Shown piece after piece: positions 24,611-33,113 of a stretch of 43,367 nt of DNA. The first letter of the stretch is position 1; each line of letters opens with the position of its first letter. The notes under the pieces were generated by a model. The model saw only the letters and a program-made list of their open reading frames with translations, did no database searches and had not been told where the DNA came from. The stretch is from JAPLMW01 sp964619675. Lineage in GTDB: Bacteria > Planctomycetota > Phycisphaerae > Sedimentisphaerales > UBA12454. A program made the translations under genes and the position numbers. The stretch spans positions 1 through 43,367 of the forward strand of contig CAZUEO010000019.1 of the NCBI GenBank assembly GCA_964619675.1, written 5' to 3'.

Positions 24611-25429
24611 ATGACAACGGATGCAAAAATCGGATTACTTTTAGCGCTTATCTTTATTGTAGCTATAACATTTGTAATTAACGGCCTGCCCGACTTTTTA
24701 AGCAAAAAAGATAAATCTGCCGACACTACCAGCTATGTAAACCATTATAACCAGCAGCAGCCTGCCCTTGTCGGACCCAGCAGAAACATCGCCCCTGCCC
24801 TGAACCACAAACCTGTCATAACCGTAAAAACGGAAACTGCAAAGGTGGACTTGGATAGTCCCGCAGAAACGCGCTATCAGGCCCTTATGCCCGCCGCTCA
24901 GGAGGCCGTAAAACAAACGGAAACAGCCGATGTCGAGGCAGCACAAAAAGAGCTTGTCGAGATAAAACCTGCCAGAAAGGTCGCCACAGAACAACAGCAA
25001 TCAGATGTAACTTATGTCGTCTGCCCGGGAGACAGCCTGGCGGAAATTGCAAAAAAAATGTACGGCCCACAAAACGGCAATAAACTTGCCTCCGTTGAAA
25101 AAATTTACAATGCCAACAAGGACAAGCTTGAATCGATGGACTATATTCAGGTAGGCCAGAAATTAGTTATACCCCCGCTTGAAAACAAGACAAACTCGCT
25201 TTTGAAAACGGGGCTTTTCAAAAAGGTCTCAAAAATCACGCCTTCTCAACCATCCAGGCAGCAATACAGGCAATATGTTGTGAAGGAGTCAGACAGCCTG
25301 TGGCAGATAGCCCAGCAGCAATTGGGCAGCGGCGACAGATTTTCTGAAATCATTCAGTTAAATCAATCCGTACTTGCCGACCCGGAGAAACTCGTCATTG
25401 GTATGAAATTAAAGCTGCCGGCGCGTTAG
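24611..25429 (+). CDS. membrane protein with two LysM domains in the division cluster
   Basis: A 272-aa protein with a short cytoplasmic start, one membrane helix (about 8-26), a disordered Gln/Ala-rich linker, and two LysM domains (about 134-188 and 221-270). The LysM cores are TYVVCPGDSLAEIAKKMYG and QYVVKESDSLWQIAQQQLG. LysM binds N-acetylglucosamine chains, so the protein should tether the inner membrane to peptidoglycan. It lies between rsmH and the FtsL-like gene, where classical clusters have no LysM protein. A septal peptidoglycan sensor similar in role to FtsN SPOR proteins is an inference. A good AAGGAG precedes the ATG. Confidence 0.9.
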   Translation: MTTDAKIGLLLALIFIVAITFVINGLPDFLSKKDKSADTTSYVNHYNQQQPALVGPSRNIAPALNHKPVITVKTETAKVDLDSPAETRYQALMPAAQEAVKQTETADVEAAQKELVEIKPARKVATEQQQSDVTYVVCPGDSLAEIAKKMYGPQNGNKLASVEKIYNANKDKLESMDYIQVGQKLVIPPLENKTNSLLKTGLFKKVSKITPSQPSRQQYRQYVVKESDSLWQIAQQQLGSGDRFSEIIQLNQSVLADPEKLVIGMKLKLPAR

Positions 25430-25440
25430 CGTTAATAACC

Positions 25441-25671
25441 TTGACCGCTCTTCGCTACATTTTTGCAGTTCTTGTCCTATGCTTTGTTTTGCTTGCAGCG
25501 ATTTATCTGCGCAGGTGCCAGAACACCGCTTTTTACAAATTTCGCACAGGACAGGCAAGACAGGCAAGACTCAAACAGCAGCTCTGGCAGCAGCAGCTTC
25601 AGCTCGAACTTCTCATCAATCCCGCTTCTGTTTCCCAGGCTCTCAAGAATAAGACTAAAACGGCAGAGTAA
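25441..25671 (+). CDS. FtsL-like bitopic division protein candidate
   Basis: A 76-aa protein: an N-terminal membrane helix (about residues 5-23, YIFAVLVLCFVLLAAIYL), then a basic and Gln-rich short helix (about 35-57) ending in LLINPASVSQALKNK. FtsL is a small bitopic protein with a periplasmic leucine-rich coiled coil, needed to activate FtsWI, and its gene is normally just before ftsI, exactly this position. The helix here is shorter than in most FtsL proteins. Start is TTG at 25441, without a good ribosome site, 11 bases after the LysM gene. The stop is 2 bases before the ftsI ATG. Assignment rests on position and topology, not on sequence similarity I can confirm. Confidence 0.6.
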   Translation: MTALRYIFAVLVLCFVLLAAIYLRRCQNTAFYKFRTGQARQARLKQQLWQQQLQLELLINPASVSQALKNKTKTAE

Positions 25672-25673
25672 GT

Positions 25674-27359
25674 ATGCGAAACAAATCTGCTTTATTACTG
25701 CTTTCGATAATTGCGGCAGGACTGCTGGGGACGGCAGCCCGCTGTTTTTATCTGGAGCATTTTAAAGCGGATTATTACGAGCAGGCCTCGGTAAAGGCCC
25801 AGAAATCCAGCTTTCTCGAAAAACCCCGCAGGGGTGCGATACTTGACCGGCGAGGTAGAATTCTTGCGGCAAGTTATAAGGTCGATACCGTATTTGCCGA
25901 ACCGCGGGCAATAAGCGACCTTAAAAAAACCGCTCACGACTTGTCAGCTATAATTGGTATCGGCCCTGTTGAAATTTCCAAACTGGTTCTCACCAGCCGA
26001 AATCAGGGCTATGCGCCCATACTTATCGACGCAAAACTTACCGACCAGCAGAGAAACCAGATACTCAAACTCAGCGGCATCGGCATCGAAAGCAAATGGA
26101 AAAGAGTTTGTCCTCTCGGCCCCGCCGCCGCTCACGTGGTAGGTTTTGTCGGCACAGACCTGCAGGGCCTTGCAGGACTGGAATTAAAATACGACAAGCA
26201 GCTTAGCGGCTCGTTCGGGCGAAGCAGTTTTTTTGCCGATGCTGCGAGAAGACCTGTCAGGCTGAGCCAGTGCGAATCCTTCGCGCAGGACGGCTCTGAT
26301 ATAATATTGACAATCGATGCAACAATTCAGGAATTCACACATTCTGCTCTTGTGAAACAGTTTAAGGCCTTCGAGGCCGAATCGGCAGTCGCGATGGTTT
26401 TAGACCCGTGCAGCGGTGCGGTCCTTTCAATGGTTTCCCTGCCTGATTTCGACCCGACAGATTTGAAAAATGCAGATGCAAAAAGTCTCGGCAACCATAT
26501 CCTCAGCGACCCTTACGAGCCGGGCAGTATCTTTAAGCCGGTCGCAGCTGTCTGGGCGATTGAAACAGGCACTATCAATCCGAATGACACCATCTTTTGT
26601 GAAAACGGCCATTACAGCGGCAAAGGTTTCGGCACAATCGGCGAGTATCGTAAAGGTTATGGAAATCTTACAATCAGCGAAATTATCGCTTATTCGAGCA
26701 ATATCGGGATGGCAAAAATCGGCCAGAAAATGGGAGCTGCTAAACTTTATGAAGGTATAAAACTTTTTGGCTTCGGCAGAAAAACCGGCATCGACCTGCA
26801 AGGCGAAGAGCCGGGAATCGTATGGCCTGTCAACAAGTGGACAGGCTACAGCGTTGCCAGAGTTCCATTCGGTCACGAAGTTTCGGTAACTACAATGCAA
26901 ATGGCCTGTGCCTTTTGCGTCCTTGCCAACGGCGGCAGGGTAATAAAGCCGCATCTTGTAAAGGGTATTGTTTCCGATGCCGGTAAAAAGCTCGAAATAA
27001 CAGAACCTGTGCCGACCGGCGGCTTTGTCGTCAGCAGCAAAACAGCAAACTGGATGGTCTCAAAAGCGATGGCTGATGTTATCAAAAACGGCACGGGCAA
27101 GACCGCTGCGCTTGAAAAATGGCAGGTATGGGGCAAGACCGGCACCGCAAATATCGCAAATGCCCGCGGCAGGTATGACGAGGAAAATTACGTCGCATCG
27201 TTTATCGGCGGCGCTCCCGTTGAAAATCCAGCAGTTGTCGTTACAGTCTCCATCAGAAAACCGAATAAAAGGCTCGGCAAAGGCTACACCGGCGGGTCGG
27301 TAGCGGCGCCGGCTGCTAAGGAAATCCTCGAGAAAACGCTCAACTACCTCGAAATTTAA
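25674..27359 (+). CDS. ftsI: septal peptidoglycan transpeptidase FtsI (PBP3)
   Basis: Class B penicillin-binding protein that cross-links peptidoglycan at the septum. The 561-aa protein has an N-terminal membrane helix (about 5-25), a pedestal domain starting at RRGAILDRRGRILA (52-65), and the transpeptidase domain from about 205. The three active-site motifs are Ser285-xx-Lys288 (PGSIFKP), Ser341-Ser342-Asn343 (AYSSNIG) and Lys488-Thr-Gly490 (WGKTGTAN). It closes the division cluster mraZ-69aa-rsmH-LysM-FtsL-like-ftsI. Downstream, where murE and others are expected, the strand changes and the elongation operon converges. Confidence 0.96.
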   Translation: MRNKSALLLLSIIAAGLLGTAARCFYLEHFKADYYEQASVKAQKSSFLEKPRRGAILDRRGRILAASYKVDTVFAEPRAISDLKKTAHDLSAIIGIGPVEISKLVLTSRNQGYAPILIDAKLTDQQRNQILKLSGIGIESKWKRVCPLGPAAAHVVGFVGTDLQGLAGLELKYDKQLSGSFGRSSFFADAARRPVRLSQCESFAQDGSDIILTIDATIQEFTHSALVKQFKAFEAESAVAMVLDPCSGAVLSMVSLPDFDPTDLKNADAKSLGNHILSDPYEPGSIFKPVAAVWAIETGTINPNDTIFCENGHYSGKGFGTIGEYRKGYGNLTISEIIAYSSNIGMAKIGQKMGAAKLYEGIKLFGFGRKTGIDLQGEEPGIVWPVNKWTGYSVARVPFGHEVSVTTMQMACAFCVLANGGRVIKPHLVKGIVSDAGKKLEITEPVPTGGFVVSSKTANWMVSKAMADVIKNGTGKTAALEKWQVWGKTGTANIANARGRYDEENYVASFIGGAPVENPAVVVTVSIRKPNKRLGKGYTGGSVAAPAAKEILEKTLNYLEI

Positions 27360-27432
27360 GATTGAAAATTTAATACTTGTGAAGTCTTCCAATATTTTTT
27401 TAATTTTAAATATTAAATATAAAATTTTAAAT
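27360..27432. other. AT-rich convergent spacer
   Basis: This 73-base spacer between ftsI and mrdA is nearly all A and T, with long T runs in both directions and a TTTAAAATTT-type dyad (AATTTTAAATATTAAATATAAAATTTT). It could end transcripts from both sides, but there is no GC-rich stem. Confidence 0.35.
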
Positions 27433-29424
27433 TCATTTAAGATACTCTAATTCTATACAGAAGCTGATAATATCCCGCGCAATTGGCCCTGCGTCGCTTG
27501 AGCCGTGCTGGCCGCCTTCAATAAACACCGCAAGGGCAATTGATTTACCAGTCCTGTCCTTTGCAAAACCTGCAAACCACGCATTATAAGGTTTTTCAGT
27601 CGAGCCGGTTTTGCCAAAAACCTTTATGCCTTTTTCATCGAAACCGCTGTCGGCAAACTGCCTGTACAAGGTGCCGCCCTGCTCACTGACAACTGCGTGC
27701 ATTCCTTCATAAATTACTGCAAGGGCATTTTCACTCAAACCAAGTTTGTAACCTGTATCGGCCTGCTGCAAGGCTAAAAGCCTTGCCTTCTTAAAAATCC
27801 CTCCTCTTGCAATTGCCGCAAAGGCATTTGCGACCTGCAGAACATTCGCCCTGAAGTTGCCCTGGCCGATACCGAAGAATCGCCTCTCGGCAGGGTCAAT
27901 GCCGGGCAACTGCTCTAAAGACAAATTATCCGCTCGCGGCACACTGCTCGATATAATTCCGCAAGCCTGTCTGAAATCCGGCAGTGCATTTTTGCCGAAG
28001 CCGAAGCTGTACAGCCATTTTTGAAGATTTGCAGGCTCAATTCTGTCCGCGAGCCGGGAAAAATAAATATTGCAGCTGCCTCTTACTGCATTTCTCGCCC
28101 TGTTGCCGCCCTCATAAGCCCACTGCTCATCGTGTCCGTAACCAAATCTTTTTAAAATCCAGCAGTTCGGCCAGCCCGCCGGCGCCGAATGCGATGGGCA
28201 GGAAATTATCTCCTGACTGTTTATTTTATTTTCCGCCAGGCCCGCTGCGAGAATAAAAGGTTTTGCGGTCGAGCCGGGCGGATAATGTTTTTCAATGACA
28301 CGATTGACAGTGGGGACATTTTCATCGGCGATAAGTTTCGAATATTCCCACCTTGCCTTGTTCAAATCAAAATCGGGCAGGGACACAGACGCAAGTATAT
28401 CTGTCGAGTTTACGTCAATAACCACAACTGCTGCGGGGCTGCCGAAATTCGGGTTGAGATTTCTGTTCTTAAGAACACTTTCAATTTTCCGCTGCAGCTC
28501 GATATCTATGGTCAATTTTACATCGCTGCCGAAACGGGTCTCCTTTTTGCTTACAATTTCTCTGTCAATGCCATAAACAACTCTGCCGCTGCTGCCCCTA
28601 AGATACGGTTCGCAGACATATTCAACTCCGCAAAAACCGATAATGTCTCCGTACATATATCTTTCGAAGTCATCCCGATTGTCTTGTGGCGAGGCCGGCC
28701 TGACCCAGCCGATAAGCTGGGCCGCCGAATTTTTAAAAGGATAATATCTTTCCGCGCGAGGCTGCACCTGCACGCCTGGCGTATCGAGAAATTTAAGCTG
28801 GGCAGCAAGAACTTCATCATCATTTTCAAGCTTGAATAATTCCTGATTCTGATGCATTTCCGCCACATCAATGTCTGCCGCGAGCAGAAGCCTCTGGTTC
28901 GCATCGGGCAGGGCCGCTTCAAAATCCTGCTGTGGATACTTGCGCTTCCACGCCAGATAATACCTTAGCTGCCATATTGGCTCGTTTATCTGCTGATTGA
29001 TTTGCGCTTCAACCTGCTCAGTCGTTAAATTCCTGAACTGCGCACATTTATAAATAATCTCATTTAAACTGTTAAAATCATCAGCAAACCTTTCACGTAT
29101 TTTTTCACACGTATTTTCGGTATCCATATCGGCCCCCGTCCGCAGTAACTGTACCTTCCAGAACCTCTCATCTGCCAGTCTTGCGTATTTATAATCTATA
29201 CATAAAGCAAATTTTGCTTCATCTGCCGCAAGGATTTTGCCGTTCCTGTCGAGAATTTTGCCCCGCAGAGCGCCAAGCTCTTTGCTTTCGGCTGCCTGGA
29301 TTTTCTCAAGCCGGCTCCTCCACTTTGAACGAGGATTGAGTTGAATATAGGCAAGGCGCCCGATAAACGCCGCTGCAAAGAAACAGCAGAATAACACAAA
29401 TATCTTCAACCGCCTGTCGTACAT
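27433..29424 (-). CDS. mrdA: elongation transpeptidase PBP2
   Basis: Class B penicillin-binding protein of the rod-shape (elongasome) complex. The 663-aa protein has an N-terminal membrane helix (about 7-27), a pedestal starting LRGKILDRNGKILA (53-66), an enlarged non-catalytic region (about 70-300), and the transpeptidase domain. Active-site motifs: Ser385-xx-Lys388 (PPGSTAKP), Ser450-Cys-Asn452 (GSCNIYF) and Lys605-Thr-Gly607 (FGKTGST). It is last in the mreB-mreC-mreD-mrdA operon, starting 7 bases after mreD. rodA is not in the window. It shares ancestry with FtsI across the convergent border, but the two are too different for a recent duplication. Confidence 0.94.
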   Translation of the reverse strand: MYDRRLKIFVLFCCFFAAAFIGRLAYIQLNPRSKWRSRLEKIQAAESKELGALRGKILDRNGKILAADEAKFALCIDYKYARLADERFWKVQLLRTGADMDTENTCEKIRERFADDFNSLNEIIYKCAQFRNLTTEQVEAQINQQINEPIWQLRYYLAWKRKYPQQDFEAALPDANQRLLLAADIDVAEMHQNQELFKLENDDEVLAAQLKFLDTPGVQVQPRAERYYPFKNSAAQLIGWVRPASPQDNRDDFERYMYGDIIGFCGVEYVCEPYLRGSSGRVVYGIDREIVSKKETRFGSDVKLTIDIELQRKIESVLKNRNLNPNFGSPAAVVVIDVNSTDILASVSLPDFDLNKARWEYSKLIADENVPTVNRVIEKHYPPGSTAKPFILAAGLAENKINSQEIISCPSHSAPAGWPNCWILKRFGYGHDEQWAYEGGNRARNAVRGSCNIYFSRLADRIEPANLQKWLYSFGFGKNALPDFRQACGIISSSVPRADNLSLEQLPGIDPAERRFFGIGQGNFRANVLQVANAFAAIARGGIFKKARLLALQQADTGYKLGLSENALAVIYEGMHAVVSEQGGTLYRQFADSGFDEKGIKVFGKTGSTEKPYNAWFAGFAKDRTGKSIALAVFIEGGQHGSSDAGPIARDIISFCIELEYLK

Positions 29425-29430
29425 TCGACG

Positions 29431-29952
29431 CTATCTCTCGCTTACTCTTGCTGTGAACCGATGAACACCTACGCCAAGCCATTTGCCGACCTTCGTCACC
29501 GGCCATTTTATCAGAAACCACAGAATTGCCGAATAGGCGCTGACAGCAAAAACTTCAAATACCCTGGTTTTTATCAGCTCCGGGGCCTTGAACTGCATGA
29601 GCATCAAGGCAATCATTTGGGTCAAAATACCCGTTACAAAAACAGCTGTCGCCTGCTGGCGGGTACTCTTCAAGAGAATTATCTTTCTGATATGAGCTAT
29701 CACAGCGCCGATAATTCCATAACTGATAAAATGCGGACCTAAAACCATACCCGTAATATCTGCTGCAAAACCGATGACAAACGAAATTATAACCGCATCG
29801 TAGCTGTCACAGTGTACGGCAAAATAAACGAGCAGTATCAGAAGAATATCGGGCCTGATTCGCAAATCCGTCAGGCTCAGCAGATTCATCGCCGCACTCG
29901 TCTGCAGAACGGCAGCGAATATAATCAAAAATGTAAATCTCCACCATCTCAT
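29431..29952 (-). CDS. mreD: rod shape-determining protein MreD
   Basis: A 173-aa integral membrane protein with about five hydrophobic segments. The N-terminal half (LTDLRIRPDILLILLVYFA, followed by SFVIGFAADI) has the pattern of MreD. MreD is an inner-membrane partner of MreC and PBP2. The call relies on this pattern together with position between mreC and mrdA: the gene starts 4 bases after the mreC stop. MreD sequences are weakly conserved, so context carries much of the weight. Confidence 0.9.
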   Translation of the reverse strand: MRWWRFTFLIIFAAVLQTSAAMNLLSLTDLRIRPDILLILLVYFAVHCDSYDAVIISFVIGFAADITGMVLGPHFISYGIIGAVIAHIRKIILLKSTRQQATAVFVTGILTQMIALMLMQFKAPELIKTRVFEVFAVSAYSAILWFLIKWPVTKVGKWLGVGVHRFTARVSER

Positions 29953-29956
29953 TATG

Positions 29957-30763
29957 TCAATCCGGCTCAGTTTTGATAACGATTACCGCTACATCCGTTA
30001 TATTATCAAATTCGTAAGCGCCTTTTACAGTTATATCCCAAAGCAGCGGATTAGTTTCATCGGCAACACATCTGGATACCCTGCCGATAATGCGCAGGCT
30101 TGCCAGAATACCGGGCTTCGGTGCGGCATAAACATAGAAACCACTCTTTATTTTATATTTTTTCGGAAGATTGATAATTTTCGCCGCGTTTTTGCCGTCT
30201 CCCTGCATCGTACCGTTGAAATAAGAATTCACATCCGGCGCAGATATCTTGATATGCAGTTTGCAGGCCGAGCTCGTAATCAGTTTAACGCTCGACACAT
30301 CCGTCGATACCTGCTCAATACAGCCGATAACGGCATTATCTCCGAGCACGTATTGTCCCTTTTTCAGATTGTCTGCGCTGCCGCGATTTATGATGAATTC
30401 ATTTTTTCTGCGATTGACAATACCAGCCAGCACAAGGCCGGTGGCCGGGTCCGGCTCAGTCATCCTGACCCTGCCGAGCTCGTCAATCTGCCTTTTCTGT
30501 TCTAAAATCTGTGCCTGCAGATTCGAGTAAGCAACCCAGAGTTTGTTATGTTCGTGTCGGGATACAAAGAAAGGCGAGCTATTCGCAGGTTCCTGACGAT
30601 AAGCCGCCGATGAACCGATATTCAAAAAAAAACTGAAAATATCAATAAATGCGAAATTCAGCCTCGCCGTTACATTCTGCGGGATAAGCAGCACGATAAT
30701 ACCCGTTAAAAGAAGACCGATGAAAAGTGTGAGCTTCGACGGTTTGAATTTCGCCCGTGCCAT
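29957..30763 (-). CDS. mreC: rod shape-determining protein MreC
   Basis: A 268-aa bitopic protein: membrane helix at about 13-32, a short coiled coil (about 70-95, HNKLWVAYSNLQAQILEQKRQI), and the two-barrel beta region (about 105-260). Family features are VLAGIVNRR, INRGSADNLKKGQYVLGDNAVIGCIEQV and SVKLITSS. MreC links cytoplasmic MreB to periplasmic PBP2. It follows mreB after a 31-base gap in the same operon. The length is near the family average. Confidence 0.94.
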   Translation of the reverse strand: MARAKFKPSKLTLFIGLLLTGIIVLLIPQNVTARLNFAFIDIFSFFLNIGSSAAYRQEPANSSPFFVSRHEHNKLWVAYSNLQAQILEQKRQIDELGRVRMTEPDPATGLVLAGIVNRRKNEFIINRGSADNLKKGQYVLGDNAVIGCIEQVSTDVSSVKLITSSACKLHIKISAPDVNSYFNGTMQGDGKNAAKIINLPKKYKIKSGFYVYAAPKPGILASLRIIGRVSRCVADETNPLLWDITVKGAYEFDNITDVAVIVIKTEPD

Positions 30764-30794
30764 TTAAATTCCCAAACGGCCAACGCTTGAGTTT

Positions 30795-31853
30795 CTATTG
30801 CCATCCGTAGCCATCGTGGTCCATCGTGTCCTTCCAAAGTTCGAGGTTCTCAAGATACACGCTGGTACCTCTGGCAACGCACGTCATAGGCTCATCGACT
30901 CTCTTTACGGCCAATCCCGTTGCATTTGCAAGAGTTTTATCTATTCCCCGAAGCAGTGAGCCGCCTCCGCAAACGTGCATTCCATTGTCGATGAGGTCTG
31001 CCGCAAGCTCCGGCTCGGCCTTTTCAAGCGTCCTGGTAACCGCTTCGATAATCCCGCTGATGGGCTCCTTGAGGGCTTCGCGGATTTCTTCGCTGGTTAT
31101 GACAATCTTTCTCGGCAGTCCCGATATGGTATCTCTGCCGGCTATTTCCATTGTAAGCTCCTGCTCGAGCTGAGCAGCGGAGCCAAGCTGAATCTTAACC
31201 TGCTCAGCTCTCGGCTCGCCGATAAGGAGATTATAAGTGCGTTTGAGATGATTTATTATCCCCTCGTCCATATCATCGCCGCCCATGCGTATCGACTCAC
31301 AGGAGCTTATATCGGCAAGACTCATTATCGCAACCTCGGTAGTACCGCCGCCGATATCGACTATCATAGAAGCCGTCGGCTCGGTAATCGGCAGTCCCGC
31401 CCCGATGCCGGCAGCCATCGGCTCATCAACAAGAAAAACCTTTCTCGCGCCTGCCCTCTCGGCGCTGTCGATAACGGCGCGTCTTTCAACCGCTGTTATT
31501 CCGCTCGGCACGGCAATGACCACCCGCGGCCGTATCAGCCGGCTGCCCCTGCCGTGAACCTTGCGAATAAAATAGCTCAGCATCGCTTCGGTTATTTCAA
31601 AATCGCTTATTACGCCGTCCTTGAGAGGCCTGATTGCTGAAATACTTCCCGGAGTCTTGCCCATCATTTCCCTGGCCACGACCCCTACTGCTTCGCCGTT
31701 GCTGAGAACTATATTTGTGCCTTTGCGAACCGCAACTACGCTTGGCTCATTAAGAACTATTCCCTCGTTTCTGACACAAACAAGCGTATTGCAGGTGCCC
31801 AGGTCGATACCCATATCCATGCTAAACCAGCCCAATATCGGGTCGAGAAACAC
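30795..31853 (-). CDS. mreB: actin-like cell shape protein MreB
   Basis: MreB is the bacterial actin that organises lateral wall synthesis. The protein has the phosphate loop MGIDLGTCNT, the second phosphate loop IVDIGGGTTEVA, and the adenosine loop HVCGGGSLLRGID. The N terminus FLDPILGWFSMDM is an amphipathic membrane-targeting helix as in other MreBs. I start at a GTG at 31853 (352 aa) because AAAGGA lies 6 bases upstream; an in-frame TTG at 31868 would add five residues but lies in that ribosome site. Most planctomycete classes lack MreB, so its presence here with MreCD and PBP2 fits Phycisphaerae-like lineages (inference). Confidence 0.96.
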   Translation of the reverse strand: MFLDPILGWFSMDMGIDLGTCNTLVCVRNEGIVLNEPSVVAVRKGTNIVLSNGEAVGVVAREMMGKTPGSISAIRPLKDGVISDFEITEAMLSYFIRKVHGRGSRLIRPRVVIAVPSGITAVERRAVIDSAERAGARKVFLVDEPMAAGIGAGLPITEPTASMIVDIGGGTTEVAIMSLADISSCESIRMGGDDMDEGIINHLKRTYNLLIGEPRAEQVKIQLGSAAQLEQELTMEIAGRDTISGLPRKIVITSEEIREALKEPISGIIEAVTRTLEKAEPELAADLIDNGMHVCGGGSLLRGIDKTLANATGLAVKRVDEPMTCVARGTSVYLENLELWKDTMDHDGYGWQ

Positions 31854-31917
31854 ATCAAATCCTTTCAAAAATTACAATCGACCTGCGAGCAAATCTCAGT
31901 CCTGTCAGTATCGCAAA

Positions 31918-32085
31918 TTAACGAACATTTTCCACTATTTTAAAAAGCGTTTCGTAAACGAACCAGCATTTATAAGCGACAAAGCCGGCCGTTGCCGCAA
32001 CAGCACCGCACGCCAGCGCCAGCAGGGCCGTGTAAAGATTGCTCAATGCCTTTATTTTAACGCTGTTTGCTTGTAATGCGCTCAT
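31918..32085 (-). CDS. 55-aa single-pass membrane microprotein upstream of mreB
   Basis: An open frame of 55 codons from ATG 32085 to TAA 31918, too short for routine ORF lists. The product begins MSALQANSVK and has one membrane helix (about residues 17-38, LYTALLALACGAVAATAGFVAY) and a short charged tail ending IVENVR. AAGG lies 5 bases before the ATG. It sits 30 bases after the coiled-coil protein gene and 64 before mreB, on the same strand and probably in the same transcript. I know of no named family. Position suggests a small elongasome partner or regulator; it could also be a membrane-insertion chaperone-like peptide. No homology is claimed. Confidence 0.65.
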   Translation of the reverse strand: MSALQANSVKIKALSNLYTALLALACGAVAATAGFVAYKCWFVYETLFKIVENVR

Positions 32086-32115
32086 CAGACCTTACCATTT
32101 ATGCCAACGACTGTT

Positions 32116-32970
32116 TTACCACGTTGTAGAAGCAACATCGCCGATCTGCGGCTGCTGCTGAACAAGCTGAGTCGTACCTGCCGACGCTTCCGTATCAACG
32201 TCGGTTATTCTTATATCACACACAAAGCTGTCGCTGCGAATCACATGAAATATCATACCTTTTTCAACGCCGTCTGCACTTCCTATTGAAAGCGTTACGA
32301 GAGAGCCCTCAACTGCGGTAAGCGTTCCCTGAAGTGCGGCGGTTATCAGCGGTTCAATTGCCTTCGTTGCGGAATCCGGCACCACCGTAACCGGCCCGCT
32401 AACAAACGAGTCGCCCGTCCTGCCCGCAAGCTGCTGTTCCAGCTTCGTTTTTTCCTCAAGCAGTCTTTTCTTTTCCGCATCAAGGGCATTAAGCTGTGCC
32501 ATCTTTTCTTCAAGGCTTGCTGTTATCTCATTCAGATTCTTGGAAAGCTTGATTGTTTCGGCCCTTGCCTGGTCGAGCTCTTGTCTGGTGTTTTTGAGAG
32601 AGTCTTCCATTCCTCCGACCGTCTGCTCAAATTTCAATGCTGCTGCCGCAAGGGTCTTTACCCTTTCATCAAGTTCGTCCTTGGTACGCTGGGCATTCTT
32701 CAAATCCTGCTCAAGCTGAACTTTTTGGGTCTTGAGCCCTGCTATCTCTTTATCCAGCTCGCTTGAAAGCTCATCCATCTGCCGCTTTTTCTCTTCAACC
32801 TGCTGCTGGTAGCTTTGATTCTTTTTCTGCAAAGCCGCCAGTTCCGTCTCTGAATTCTCGTATGCACTTTTATAATTTTTAGCCGTGCTGACGTATGTTA
32901 CAACGGTGCCGCACAAAAAAAGAGAGAATAACGACAATAAAACTATCAAAATCTTTGTAAGAGCACTCAA
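32116..32970 (-). CDS. membrane-anchored coiled-coil protein with MreC-like topology
   Basis: A 284-aa protein: N-terminal membrane helix (about 6-28), a long coiled coil (about 30-195, rich in Glu, Lys, Gln and Leu), and a C-terminal beta domain (about 215-284). The beta domain has VEGSLVTLSIGSADGVEKGMIFHVIRS, close in pattern to the MreC stretch INRGSADNLKKGQYVL of this same operon. TM plus coiled coil plus beta barrel is the MreC plan, with a much longer coil. Start is TTG, supported by AAGGAG 6 bases upstream. It heads the transcript to mreBCD-mrdA behind a good promoter. A cell-shape role is inferred from context. The family is otherwise unnamed to me. Confidence 0.85.
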   Translation of the reverse strand: MSALTKILIVLLSLFSLFLCGTVVTYVSTAKNYKSAYENSETELAALQKKNQSYQQQVEEKKRQMDELSSELDKEIAGLKTQKVQLEQDLKNAQRTKDELDERVKTLAAAALKFEQTVGGMEDSLKNTRQELDQARAETIKLSKNLNEITASLEEKMAQLNALDAEKKRLLEEKTKLEQQLAGRTGDSFVSGPVTVVPDSATKAIEPLITAALQGTLTAVEGSLVTLSIGSADGVEKGMIFHVIRSDSFVCDIRITDVDTEASAGTTQLVQQQPQIGDVASTTW

Positions 32971-33058
32971 ATTTTACTCCTTTCACCGCTGGTTGCCAGG
33001 CTGTTTACAAATTAAACACAATTAAAGCAGAAACCTTAAGATTACACAATCTGGGGAG

Positions 33059-33087
33059 ATTTTACGAGTTGATAACGTTAAGGTCAA
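33059..33087 (-). promoter_or_regulatory. promoter of the coiled-coil/mreBCD/mrdA operon
   Basis: On the minus strand TTGACC and TAAAAT (5 of 6 each) are spaced by exactly 17 bases. The -10 ends 88 bases before the TTG start, leaving a leader with a small AGATT-ACAC-AATCT hairpin (33040-33053). It lies after the HEAT-protein stop, so it starts a separate transcript. Confidence 0.6.
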
Positions 33088-33113
33088 GTTATTTTTGCCC
33101 CTGTCAGGCCGGG

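Noticed and set aside
28189..28839. Antisense frame inside mrdA (216 codons)
   Set aside because: Shadow of the PBP2 gene; no start signals.
30975..31640. Long antisense frame inside mreB (221 codons)
   Set aside because: Shadow of mreB with no family pattern; mreB motifs are complete on the other strand.
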